A stretch of DNA of 37,271 nt from Priapulus caudatus (Eukaryota > Priapulida > Priapulimorpha > Priapulimorphida > Priapulidae), in NCBI RefSeq assembly GCF_000485595.1, contig NW_014577217.1, positions 88,983-126,253 on the forward strand, written 5' to 3'. Of this stretch, positions 12,591-32,318 are shown in pieces. The first letter of the stretch is position 1. Every line of letters begins with the position of its first letter. Position numbers and translations under genes: made by a program. Under the pieces are notes generated by a model. The model worked only from the letters and a program-made list of their open reading frames with translations. It did no database searches and was not told where the DNA came from.

Positions 12591-12922
12591 CGGGGATGAG
12601 GGGGGAGGACGCCGAGGAAAGGAACAGAGACGGGGATGATGGGGGAGGAAGCGGCGAAAGGAGGAACAGGGACGGGGATGACGGGGGAGGAAGCGGCGAG
12701 GGGAGGAACAGGGACAGGGATGAAGGAGGAGGAAGCGGCGAGGGGAGGAACAGGGACAGGGATGACGGAGGAGGAAGCGGCGAGGGGAGGAACAGAGACG
12801 GAGATGATGGGGGAGGAAGCGGCGAGAGGAGGAACAGGAACGGGGATGACGGGGGAGGAAGCGGCGAGGGGAGGAACAGAGACGGAGATGATGGGGGAAG
12901 AAGCGGCGAAAGGAGAAACAGA
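12591..12922. repeat. 42-bp minisatellite, 8 units
   Basis: Units begin at 12591, 12631, 12673, 12715, 12757, 12799, 12841 and 12883. The spacing is 40 once and then exactly 42. The consensus starts CGGGGATGAYGGGGGAGGAA and continues GCGGCGAGGGGAGGAACAGG. Because 42 is a multiple of three, frames on both strands stay open as 14-residue repeats: one plus frame is Asp/Gly/Arg-rich, and the minus frame is Arg/Pro/Ser/Cys-rich. No flanking conserved sequence supports coding. Confidence 0.9.
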
Positions 12923-13570
12923 GGCCTGGCGCTTGTGTCATATATGGTATGATATTATATATGATATATATATACCTCTATACTACTAGTTTGCCCTAAT
13001 TTAATTCGCCTCCTTCTAATTTCCCGGGATTTCCGCCACTAAGCACCGCTGGCCGTGCTTATTAGCCGTAAATTCGTGCATCGAGCCCGGCACCATATAA
13101 GCTCTTGAATGTTACGTTGGGGAAAGCTTTGTAGCAAAGCGGAAACATATAAACAGTGTCCCCGCGGTATTACGACGTTTGATTACTATTCTGCTTGCAC
13201 AGGCTAGACGCAGTAGGTACCTATCCTAACCCCTGGATAAAACTGTATTAGAAGTAAAAACTTTTGCAATCTAAAAATGATGCGGCATTTTTATAAGTAG
13301 ATCGGATCCCGCTTTCACGCGGTGCACAAAAATGCCCGACCGGTCACCATGGCTGCGGCATTGATCAATGGCACAATTACACAACAAGGACCATATCTCA
13401 TTTCTAATGCCCTTTCTAGACGTCACGAAGCATCTATCTTGCGTGCATAATGCCAAATTAGTGCACTCTAGTTCCGAATTATACCACACAAAAATTCAAA
13501 AGAAGGCTTTCCAGAGACGAAATAGCAACAATGTTGCGGAAGTTATGCTTTCTGCTGCGCACTACTGTTG

Positions 13571-13793
13571 GCGTGCAAGCGGCTGAAAAGGGCGTGGATA
13601 GGATATGTTTACTAGGCACTTTCTAATTTTAACATATATTTTAATTTAATTAGGCGTGCGGGTTAGCGGTTAGGTTTAGGGTGTAGGGCACTTTTTAGGG
13701 TTTTTGCACATCATTCTTTAATTATATCGTAAAATATATGTTAAAATTAGAAGTTGCCTAGTAAACATATCCTACCACCCTTTCAGCCGGCTG
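13571..13793. mobile_element. MITE with ~70-bp terminal inverted repeats
   Basis: The left arm (about 13571-13643) and right arm (about 13729-13793) are inverted copies. They share GGATATGTTTACTAGGCA, then CTTCTAATTTTAACATATAT with small indels, and an outer GGCTGAAAGGG block. CTGTTG sits on both outer edges (13565-13570 and 13794-13799) and may be the target duplication. The ~85-bp centre contains TTAGGGTTT-like sequence and no open frame. Confidence 0.75.
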
Positions 13794-13934
13794 CTGTTGA
13801 GCCGTCTTAGGTATATCCCTGTGGGGGGGAACCACGTGCTTTGGTTGACTATTAATTTGTTCTGGGCAGGTGAGTGGAAGTTCGCCATTGCCCATGTAAC
13901 AGTATCTACATCTTCTACTGCCCCCTCCCGCTAG

Positions 13935-13945
13935 CTACGGCCCTG
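13935..13945. repeat. CTACGGCCCTG element terminus
   Basis: The same 11-mer ends the element at 14943-15143. Here it follows a CCCCCTCCCG run, so it probably marks the end of another copy of that family extending left from here. The other terminus was not found. Confidence 0.4.
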
Positions 13946-14135
13946 ATATAATGTATAGATTATATATATATATCAGCGCCTAGCCAGGGGGTTCGAGGGT
14001 TCGCCCGTTTATTTTTTGAAAATTTGCAAGAATTTCACTCATTTCAGCTGTAATCAATTGCAAATCTCCATCGTGCGGGAGGGTGACAGTGAACAACCCT
14101 CCCACACCCTCGCTGGCCGCCTTCGGCGCCCGAGG

Positions 14136-14250
14136 CAGGGGCGCTGTACAGGGGGGTCCAGTAGGGCGTTCCAGACCCCCCTTGCTCGCCTGCAGAAAAC
14201 GATCTGAGGGAAGTCTATATTTAAAAAAATTTTTGGGAGGGCCCCGACCC
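14136..14250 (+). repeat. G/C-run interspersed repeat, copy 1
   Basis: Contains GGCAGGGGCGCTGTACAGGG, then CCAGACCCCCCTTGCTCGCC, GCAGAAAACGATCTGAGGG and TTAAAAAAATTTTTGGGAGG. The reverse complement of 14582-14674 carries the same blocks in the same order, so these are two copies of one family in opposite orientation. Confidence 0.65.
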
Positions 14251-14581
14251 CCCCTTCGCGTGCTCGCACTTTGGCGAAATTATTACGATTAGACCACCCC
14301 TGTGACAAATCCTGTACACGTCCCTGCCGACCAAATTGCCAACATGTAAAAACGAAACCCCCCCCCCAATATAAAGCTGGCTTACGGGCCTGTATATATT
14401 ATATATTTATATATATATTATAGACAGTGGTAGAAAGTGGGTGAAGGACACGCGAATCCTACTTGGATCGTATACCACCTCATCAATAAACCTAGGTTTT
14501 TTTTCACTATTCTTATATTCATGACACTTTCTGCGTGTAATTTGTGAAGCTGTGACCAGGGGGTCTAACCGTAACCCTAAC

Positions 14582-14674
14582 CCTCCCCCAGAAATTTTTT
14601 GAAATTAGACCCCCTTAGATGCGTTTTCTGCGCGAGCAGGGGGGGGGGGTCCGGACCCCCTGTACACGCCCCTG
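14582..14674 (-). repeat. G/C-run interspersed repeat, copy 2 (inverted)
   Basis: Read on the minus strand it gives GTGTACAGGGGGTCCGGACC, GCTCGCGCAGAAAACGCATC, AAGGGGGTCTAATTTC and AAAAAATTTCTGGGGGAGGG, matching 14136-14250. The pair could form a large imperfect hairpin with a ~330-bp spacer. Confidence 0.65.
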
Positions 14675-14942
14675 GTGACTACCCTTTATTGGGTTAGGTG
14701 CCTATATACTAATCAATTTTGTGTATTTCAGTAATTGATTATCTCAAGTACTGATAAAAATACTTAAAATGCTTTAGTGGTCGTATGCCCTTAGCAGCGA
14801 GTGCTTGGACATTCGAACCTGCAACTATGGTAACAACGATGACATGGCTTTAATTTACCCATAGATATATACGCTCTTGATATGTACATACAAGCGTGTT
14901 TGTATATATATATATATATATCTATGATTTAACAATATAGTT

Positions 14943-15143
14943 CAGGGCCGTAGGCTGAGCAAATTCCTAGGAGAGCAGTGGCGGATTGGGGGGTCTTCCC
15001 ACAGAACATTTTGAAAATGTAGATCGCAGGAGATGGTATTTGAGGAACATGTACAGCCTTCATTCTGACTACGACAATTCTCGTTCGGTAGAACAATTTA
15101 TTTTTCCAAGTTTGCTCCAAAATCTAGGGGGGCTACGGCCCTG
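14943..15143. mobile_element. 200-bp inverted-repeat element
   Basis: Perfect 11-bp terminal inverted repeats: CAGGGCCGTAG at 14943-14953 and CTACGGCCCTG at 15133-15143. Inside lie GGCGGATTGGGGGGTC and CCCACAGAACATTTTG blocks typical of short interspersed invertebrate repeats. No coding capacity. A related terminus occurs at 13935-13945. Confidence 0.55.
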
Positions 15144-16722
15144 TAGCTCCATAACCATTGAATATAAGTGGACGCTCACCGCCTAAGGTGGTACTGGGAG
15201 TACTACTGAAAGTAGTTTAATAAATATACAATTTAAAAAATGTACTTGTATATTAAACGGATACAAATTTCATTGCTTTATGTCACTTTCAAGAAAAAGT
15301 CATGCAGTTTTCTTCGTATTGTCTATACACGCAAGCACACACACAGACACGCACACACACAATAACCACAAAATGACATAAAACTGTTTCTGCTACTGCC
15401 AATCTTTATTACGCCATTGAATTTTTACGTGCTTACTCAATATAATCCACAACAACAGTGCTGGGTGCTGGAATGATACAGATGACAAAACGTATTCCAA
15501 GAGAACCATGCTCGCTGGATAACAGACTTCTTATCACTTCTGCCACAATCCACGCATGTTTCATGTGGAACTTCGTTCTTCCGACTGCCAACACTCCACG
15601 ATGTATTAACGTTACAAGTGCCTGCTGCCTCACTAATATAGGAGAGCTCTATTCCACTCAAAGTTCAACTAAAATGAGAAAGTCTGCAACCTTGACCATT
15701 TCGGGGGACTAGTAAAATTGATTATCACAGCTATTAGAGTTGATACCGGGGACCATTCATGACTGGCACAGTTAGCACGTACACTTCTCCAGTTATTGCC
15801 ATACTTGCCAGCAATCTAGAAATTATGCAGGTACATTTACAATGACTGTTAGATCTCAACTGGGACAAGATTTATCATAGGCAGAGATTAACATTACACA
15901 CGTGGAAAAGATTTCTAGAAAATGGCTTGAGGTACATTTCTTCTAGGAATGTTACTTACGCTGTCAAATAATAACTCTACGAAAATATATACTAAACGTT
16001 TTCAAGATTCAGCCTGCAGAGTTCAATTAATCGACACACATGTTGAGCAGTTTTTCGTCTTCACTCATGCTGTCTGCTGAACAAGATTTTATTTTAGGAT
16101 GGCTGACATTTCGACTGCTCTCGCAGCTGTGACTATAAATACTGGATCAGCTGGCTAGTAATAGAATGCTCTCCCTAGCGACATTTATAGCTCGGCAACG
16201 CGACTCAAACGTGTGTGGGGGTGCACGCATCTGTTGCCGAGGAAGAGAAGGCGTGGAAGCCCTTTGAGCATCTTTCTCGCCCCGATCGCGAACAGAATTA
16301 CACGCTGTATCTATCTACGAACCTGCTTTCACTAATTTAATGTGCAGTAAACACGATAACGATCACTGGTAGCTACGTACGCGCGCGCGCGTGCGGTTAC
16401 GACGACGACGGCGACGACTACATTAAAACGAAAAACACGTAATCATCCTCTAGCTAACCCGCACCACTCACCGCATGCAGTCCGCCATCTACGACCATAT
16501 CTAGTGAGTAGAACTATGGAGAACAAGATTCGCGAACCGAACCCAGCACATGATTTTTGAGACGAAGAGAACTAACGAACAAGAAAACTACCACGAGAAC
16601 GTCGTTGGGCAGTACAACCGAACAGAAATAAGTGTGAGAGACGCAGACGCATGATGCACCGTGGGCGAGCCTATTTGACGTGTAGCTGCTGCTGCTGTGA
16701 GCGTGACTGCAGATGGCGCCAC
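15144..16722. other. region downstream of MDH1, no gene
   Basis: No coding exon recognised. On the minus strand an AATAAA lies at 16088-16093 (about 630 bp past the MDH1 stop) and an ATTAAA at about 16336-16341, either of which could end the MDH1 transcript. A (CG)n patch sits near 16378-16392. Confidence 0.45.
16088..16093 (-). terminator. candidate poly(A) signal for MDH1
   Basis: AATAAA on the minus strand, about 630 bp downstream of the MDH1 stop codon. Placement is plausible for a 3' UTR, but no transcript evidence is available and the closer ATTAAA at 16336-16341 competes. Confidence 0.3.
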
Positions 16723-25297
<8,575 letters not shown>

Positions 25298-25480
25298 TTT
25301 GATGAAAGTTTCCTTGTTGCGGTGAGACAAGACAACGACAGCAGCAGTACGAACACGAGAACGACTGAAAGTCAAGTACCTCAGACCCTGGCACCGAAGA
25401 ACGAACACCGGCGAAAACGTTCGCTTTCCGTACGGTTGCCACGTGTAAAATATTTCGCACGACTGATGATTTACGTCAGT
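25298..25480 (-). promoter_or_regulatory. MDH1 5' UTR and proximal promoter region
   Basis: Immediately upstream of the MDH1 ATG. On the minus strand it contains TGACGTAA (25471-25478), a CRE/ATF-type variant, and the E-box CACGTG (25440-25445), 143-181 bp from the start codon. No TATA box is obvious. Assignment as promoter is positional inference. Confidence 0.45.
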
Positions 25481-26149
25481 AATGTAAAATAAAATAAAAT
25501 AAAACTATTTACAAACATATTTAATATATTTTTAGTGGTTAATATTTTTTAAAAGCTTCGTTATATTATAATAATTCAGAAAGATTGCCGTGGGACTACA
25601 TTGAGTCATGTTTGCATAATATAGATCGATTTAACAGCGGTGGAAGGATATGACAATTCAAAATATGGCGACCCCCATCAATTTATACAAAAGTTAATGT
25701 GTTGCCAGTTCTCCACGAAAAAATCATAAAATGAACAAATATTAAACCAAAGAAACCAGTAATAATAACTGTAAGGGTGGATAAGCAGTACAATGTGTAG
25801 TTTACACGGTTGTGCATGATGGTAATCGTTGTGAATGACTGCTGAGAGTTGTTATATATAGTCAATGACCGCGTGTTAGCTCCAAGTAAGCCAGTTGGCA
25901 TCGGCGTACGCCAGCGATCTTAATGTCTCGAGGCTATGGGTACCCAGTCCCATTCGCTTCATACGTGTAACGAGACAAACGAGGCGGTCGGTCGGCGCCA
26001 GATTTCGATAATAAGCCTTGGGAATAAATGTCACGATTTGAGAGTATTAGCATGAGCAAGACCACTAACACAACCCTAACACTAACCCCTATACCATAAC
26101 CCTAACCTAACCCTAACCCTAAATCCATAACCCTAACCACTAACCCTAC
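25481..26149. other. gene-free stretch
   Basis: AT-rich and without exons. 26070-26150 holds irregular CCCTAA-type repeats interrupted by other bases, so it is an internal telomere-like sequence and not a chromosome end. Confidence 0.5.
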
Positions 26150-26215
26150 CACGCAAAAAAGGGGCTTGAACCGACGACGGCTGGCGCTACCTCCACCCAC
26201 TGCGCTCAAGAAACG
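26150..26215 (-). repeat. tRNA-related SINE-like fragment
   Basis: The minus strand reads GAGCGCAGTGGGTGGAGG (A-box-like), then ~20 nt, then GGTTCAAGCCCC (B-box-like) followed by a run of six T. Spacing and order fit a Pol III internal promoter. The sequence does not fold as a full tRNA, so I call a SINE-like remnant. Confidence 0.4.
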
Positions 26216-26248
26216 GTTAGCTACGCTGCATAGTGATAGATGATCCTA

Positions 26249-26921
26249 TAAGCCGCGTTCAACAGGTATGATTTGGCTTCGAGCCAAAATGTGCTTAGAT
26301 TTGGCTCGGGCCGGTTTTGAGTCGAGCTTCACGACGTCACTATCCTCATAAATAAGATAGAGATACGTAGAAGATATAATAGAGATAGATAATAGATTAT
26401 ATTTATAGAGATGCAAGTGTCACACCGTACGCAAGTAGGGAGCGAAGTAATACTCATTACTACTGTCGTCAAATGTCATAATTCAAAATTCAAATAAATT
26501 TTAATTGCACAATATCTCACACTCACAAGATACTTGGACAGTATGCTCGCGACAGATGGCGTGTGTGTAACATTTAGAGTGTTTACTTACGTTCCGAGTC
26601 AATTATCAATCTTGAAAACGTGCATCACTGAATCAAATTTTCAAATTTTTACTACTGTTTTGCGACTTTATTTTACTCCGAAGTACACGTGTTGACACTC
26701 GCAGATCTACCGCCAAACACCGAGTTCTACCGCTCTACCCTCTCGCCGAAAGCTGGTGCTAAAATTTGGCTCGGCCTGGTCCACGTTTTCGATGGGACCA
26801 AATCTGGCACGGGCCTAATTCAGGCTCGGGGCCAAAAACGTCTGTGTGAACACTCGGCTCGAGCCAAATCTAGGCACGGGCCTAATTAGCTCGGCCAAAA
26901 ACGTCTGTGTGAACACGCCTT
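26249..26921. mobile_element. ~670-bp MITE with GTTCACACAG-type termini
   Basis: The left end ATAAGCCGCGTTCAACAG and the reverse complement of the right end, ATAAGGCGTGTTCACACAG, match with small differences. Near the right end a ~67-bp unit (GGCACGGGCCTAATT.. to ..GTCTGTGTGAACAC) occurs twice in tandem (about 26809-26917). GGCTCGAGCCAAAT-like sequence occurs near both ends. No transposase frame. Confidence 0.6.
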
Positions 26922-27200
26922 ATGTCCCCGGGTTACTGCCGGAATCGTACCCTGGTTACGGTCCGTATACCGGACGTACCCTTGGTAGCTATATTATATG
27001 CCGGCCCGTACCTCGGCCTAAGCTCCACTAACGATCTAGGGAGTCGCCTACCTGCCTACTCCCTAACCCTAACCCGAACCCAGGCGAACCCTATTAGTAT
27101 ACCTAATCCTAACCCTGAACCATCACAAAAATAGTAAACAGTTACGTTCGCGGTATACGGACCGTACCCAGGGTAGACGTTCCGAGACTGGGGGACATAG
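26921..27200. mobile_element. ~280-bp inverted-repeat element
   Basis: The left arm TATGTCCCCGGGTTACTGCC.. with CCTGGTTACGGTCCGTATAC is mirrored by GTATACGGACCGTACCCAGG.. ending GGGGGACATA. The arms are about 50 bp and imperfect. The centre has CCCTAACCC-like repeats. It abuts the preceding MITE exactly, with TA at both outer edges. Confidence 0.65.
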
Positions 27201-30122
27201 ACCCTATGTAGCGTGAGCTAACCGGGTATTGACGTTAGTCCATCACAGCCTGGTCGGTTAACCGCCGTGTGTGCTGTAGTCAGTAGTGTAACTGTAGCGG
27301 CAGGTGCCGACATTGTTCTTTACGCTGCCAAGTGCGTGCGTAGTGGTATGATAGTCCACAGTAGTGGTAATGATAACGTCGTAAACATTGTCTTGCAATT
27401 CAAAAAGTTCTATGTCAAGGGACTTATATCGAAGACCGAGAGAAGATAGAAAGTTGATAAAATTTACACAATTCAACACTGGATCACAGTAAGAAAGATC
27501 TTCAATTTGCGATTACACCAAAGAGAAAGGAAGATAAATTCTATTTGATTCGCAATCATCATTTCAATTCACAATCTCGGCTTACCTGGAATTGAACATT
27601 TGCATTTTCAAAATTAAATAAAGTTTAATTTATTGCAGCAGATAATCGTAGATCATACAGCAAATATGCAGCATAACTACAATAAAACAAATTCCTAGGC
27701 TTAATAAAAACATCATAATACATTGATAATTATATTTTTGTTATTTAACATAAATTAACCGTTCTATCCGAAAAATACAACCAACAGTTCAACTAGTGTA
27801 ATAAAATACAACTTCCTAAACTACAGTAAACGAACAACGATCAGCTGGCTGTCAAGAGTCACTGCATTTAACAAGAAGTCAATTTTTTGTTACTCATCTG
27901 ACCATAGTTCAATGCAGCTTGTAGAATCGCATGATCGCGTTGCTCCGTGCGGTCCGTCCGAGCGTACCGTCCGTGCGTGCCGTCAACATTGGGCGAACAC
28001 ATCTAACCGCGTCGGCGTACGGGTCACTGATATCGGGACGTGGGGGGTAATCCGAAAATCGAGTTGATCGTCGAAGTCTCGGGGGTCCAAAGTCAAGGTC
28101 AAGAGGTTAAAAAGAAGGGGAACATTCACTCCTTAACTTAAGGTATAGGGAGGAAATGCAAGACATTGCGGCACAAATCTAAACGGCTCGACCTAGGTCT
28201 CGTGATATGTCGGTGTATAGCAATCATGGTAGGAAAAGCCATCACTGTGCCGAAATGAGGTCACAGGTCAAAGGTCCAGTGGCACCAGGGCAGATTTTAT
28301 GACATTTACTCGAAGGCACCTGGTCTGACGGAGCGATTCGAAAGAAAACTGTTTTTTGTTTTCAGCGTGACCTAGCATGTTTTATGGCTTGTATGTGAAA
28401 GGACCATGAATTCCCTTCTGCTGACATGCGAAGAGTAATGTCGGATAACCTTTTGACCCTCAGGAGGAGGGTTAAACTTTGATTTGTTGACTGTCTGTAG
28501 AAAGAATTTGGACTGCCAGGTTTGCTAGTAAATCTATACATGCCTGGATTAAGCTAAATGTCACAGTGGAAATTTCAAAAGCTAAATTTGGTTAAAGAAG
28601 GATGTATGTTCCTTAAATCGTATAATTTCTAATGTCATTTGTACTGTCAGGTATGTTACCTGTAACGTATGCCACTGCAGTTGCTGCTGCCAGTGCATCG
28701 TTTGGTGGCCAGTTTTTTGGGGCCCTGCGTTAATTGGCTAACAGAGTGGCAGCTCTCTATTGCCAATTTGGGCAGCCTGTAGGCTTGCGTAGGTAAATGG
28801 ATAGAAGTGCTTACCTATTCGTCTTTGCAAATAGTTGTTGCTACTACGTATGTATGGGAAGGCTTTCCATCTTTAATCTGAAAGACACTTAAACGTACGC
28901 GGGCCTCATCTCTGCAACTTTCATAAACGATCCCAAACGAACACTCTTTTGAGAAGGTTCCTGATTACGCATCCCTGTGCATTCTCCACTAGTTTTCGGC
29001 GTGTATGTGAACACATTGGGTCTCACAGGTTAACTAGAATCTCCACCACTACCACCAATAACAGAGTCACCGCAGTAGAGGTTAGATGAGGTCGGCTGTT
29101 CGCTCTGCGCACTTGTTTTACTACAACATTAATATCATATAAACTGTGTATACGTCCACGTCATTGGAGTAGGATGTGACAATGTGCGTGCGCAGTGCAG
29201 CTTGAAAAGGACAGTGTGCTTTGGCGCAGCCAAGCATAGATCTGACGAGGACAGACGGCTCACCCCTGAATAAAAGGGAGGGTTCGATTAGTTCTATGTT
29301 GTTTTCCCACCCACGTTACATCTATGACAACATTGAGGACTCGGTCACCATCTTTAAAAAAATAATTATGAAATGCGCACGTTTTGAGATCGTACAAGCT
29401 TACTTCAGAGTTTAGACTCATCTTTGAGGGCCTGTTTAGTAGCAGAGAATTGCAAGTTTTGGCATCCCCTAAAAAAAGCATGGTGCATCATTTCTTTAAC
29501 ATCTTAACTTGATTTGGTGATAATTGTTTATGGAAATCTGATGAATTCGACAAGTTGTCATTTTTGTTCCCGGAATGTTGACTCTCTGTCAAATCTTTGC
29601 CAAATCCCTAATTACTAATTAATTAATTAATCAATTATGTAATTAAACATGTGTTGATAATAAGATGACAAATCATGTATTTGATCCCAAGGTAGCTTCA
29701 ATCGACTTTTGTAAAATATTAAGGACTCGCTCCGTGTGTTACCGCGCCCCCGCCCCGGCCGCTCAAGAAAGTCATTTGAGCATTGTTGTGTGCCTTGTGC
29801 ATTTGCGTTGCTATCCTTCGATCGAGGCAACTTTTGTCAAACCACAATACAAAAGCAATGGACATAGAATAAATTTATTGCGTATGAAAATAGCCATAAC
29901 TCTTTTCTTTTTAAAACTCTAATAGGTATGGTATTAGTTGGAATTAATATGGTAATTCAAATTTTAATAATTGAGTCATTTTGTCTTCTTTTTTCTTTTT
30001 TCTATTATGGCGAGTTTAGGTCTACCTCCGGTAATATTATTTGAATCATCAAACCTTTTGTAACATCTCTACATTGGAACTACTGGCTGGTGCTAATTTT
30101 GTTTTTATTTTATGTTTACCAG
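27201..30122. other. intergenic region between MDH1 and GCNA
   Basis: No exon, RNA gene or element termini could be supported. It may hold non-coding 5' exons and promoters of the plus-strand gene. A triple nuclear-receptor half-site lies at 28258-28277. Confidence 0.45.
28258..28277 (+). promoter_or_regulatory. triple DR1 nuclear-receptor half-site
   Basis: Three AGGTCA-type hexamers in direct repeat with 1-nt spacers: 28258-28263, 28265-28270 and 28272-28277 (the last ends in C). DR1 is the arrangement bound by RXR/HNF4-type receptors. No function is shown; AGGTCA-rich repeats also occur in some transposons. Confidence 0.4.
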
Positions 30123-30132
30123 CACATATAAT

Positions 30133-30267
30133 ATGGCGTCTGCAAACACATCTGCTAAAAAATATGCTGCTGGAACTATGGATGAGATGGATATCAGCAG
30201 CATGTTCCATAAACTGGGGAACAAGTTGGGATGGCATGAGCATGGTGATTTGGACACGGCTATACAG
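30133..30267 (+). CDS. GCNA: GCNA coding exon 1
   Basis: 135 bp, 45 codons, MASANTSAKKYAAGTMDEMD at the start. It is preceded by a good acceptor (pyrimidine-rich tract and TTTACCAG ending at 30122), so a non-coding exon probably lies upstream. The donor is CAG|GTATCT and the phase is 0. An in-frame ATG at 30112 exists, but it precedes the acceptor. Start assignment is inference. Confidence 0.6.
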
Positions 30268-31859
30268 GTATCTGAACCTTGATTTAAACCAACAATGCAT
30301 TCATGGTTCAATCCATACACTAATTACACCTTAATTTCTTACTTCATTTATCTTTGTATGATCTATATGACAATTTAATGTTTGCTTTATGTATTTTTCT
30401 AGACATTGTCAGCGAAGGCCAAACGACATAAATCGAAACTTAAGTTATCGTCGGAAAAAAAGACGCCTGTGGCTAAAAAAGAAAATAAGAACCCAACGAG
30501 TAAAATGTCAGATTGTAGAAACGTATTGCCCCTAGCAGAGGAATTGGGCGATGTGATGAAGCCTTTGGCTAATTTTGATAGCAATAATTGCTTAGAGCAG
30601 ACCCCCACCTCCACTGGGAGTCTAAGTGAAAGAAGACGAGGAAAACTATCCAGGAAGAAGGGAAAGTTGAGAACTAAAACGGACACACCAACTAACGTGG
30701 AAAATCACCACACATTTGCTTTCCCAGCCCCCGTCAGCCGAAACTCAGGTGCGCATTCGAAGACGAAAACTAATCGCTCGCGGAGAATCGTCGACTGCAG
30801 CTCTACGGGTAGCGACCCCGAATTCCAATCGTCGTCAACGCAGGAAGACGGCGGCGGCAGCGACGCTAACGGAGAGGGTGGCGGTGGCGATGACGATGGT
30901 TTCTACGAGGACTCCATCTTCATTCACGGCGACGGCGACCCGGACGACGACGGCGGCATCAAGGAGCTGCCTCCCGACGTCTCCGCCTACTTCTCGACAA
31001 CGGTTGTCGCCGGCGACGGATTCGCGGAGGCTGCGAGCTCGGACGGCGGTAACCGCGGCGACTATGGCGGCACCTACGCGGACCTGCTCGCCGCGGAGGA
31101 TCGTTTCTCGCACGTGACCGTGCGCAGCCGCGGGCCGCGTCGCTCGCGCAGCATCCTCGACGAATGGGACGACGTGCCGGTGTCTGAGAGCACCGTCCTA
31201 TATACCGGCGCATCGCCCAGCGCGGGTCACGCACAAAACCTCGCTCGAGACGTAACACCTGCTGCGACGGGTGTTGCAGACTCTGCAGGCATGCGCGAGG
31301 TGTCACCGTCCGTTAACAAACGGTCGACGAGCGAGGACACAAAAGCGAAAGAGCTAGAACGAGGGAAAAACATTTTCTTCGAGCCGCCTTCGTTCACGAA
31401 AAAAGCCACCGCCATGCCAAAGAGTACCGGAGGTAGTTCACTCGCAGATTCGCGTGTGGCGGGAGCCGTCGATGGCAATTTCGGCGGGAATTGGGAGCGA
31501 TTCGATAGGAAGGTTGAGAGTTGGGGAAAGCTCAAGCGAGGATCATCTCTCTACTTTACGTGCCTCGACGAAAGCGTCTTCATCCCCGATCTGGCGACGA
31601 GGTTGCGCGTAAAAGAGGCTGCCGACAACCGCAAACCGCCGACGAAGGAAGCAGCGCGGAAAAACATCTTTCAAAGCCTAACCGATCTCTTACGCGAGGA
31701 GAAGACCATCGGTGACCCTGGCGCGCCGTCGAAAGTCGACAGCGACTCGCCGGAAACGACGAACGCAAGTAAGACGAGCGTCGCCGAGGTCGTGAATCTC
31801 GTCGATTCGTCGGACGACGACGACCCCGGAAATTCGCCGCGACTAATCGACGAGCACGT

Positions 31860-31912
<53 letters not shown>

Positions 31913-32252
31913 TGGGGAGGAAGGAAGATGGAGGGAGAGAGAGTGAGGGAAATTGAGGGAGAGGGCGGAAGGAGGGAGAGAGGAGAGGGAGAGATGGTGA
32001 TAAAGAGAGGGAGAGGGAGTGAGTAAAGGGAGGGAAATGGAGGGAGGAGAAGGAGGAGAGAGAAGGGGTATAGACAGAGAGGAAGAGAGAGCAAAAGGGA
32101 AATAGGGGGAGAGGAAGAGAAGGCGAGAGAGTATGATAGTGGAAGAAGGGGAGGTATAAAAAGGCAGAGAACGAAGGCGAGAAAGGGAAAAATAAAGAGA
32201 GCGCGATGAAACGAGAGAGCGACTCATGCGCGCGCACACACACGCACATACG

Positions 32253-32318
<66 letters not shown>

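Noticed and set aside
12267-12941. 224-codon minus frame with 14-residue repeats
   Set aside because: Combination of the 42-bp minisatellite and (TTC)n. No conserved flanks or splice evidence, so reported only as a repeat.
26070-26150. Telomere (CCCTAA repeats)
   Set aside because: Irregular, short and internal, with genes on both sides. CCCTAA-like patches also occur inside several MITEs here.
28653-28733. Short plus ORF starting MLPVTYATAV (26 codons)
   Set aside because: Too short, no conserved context, no splice or promoter signal. Expected by chance.
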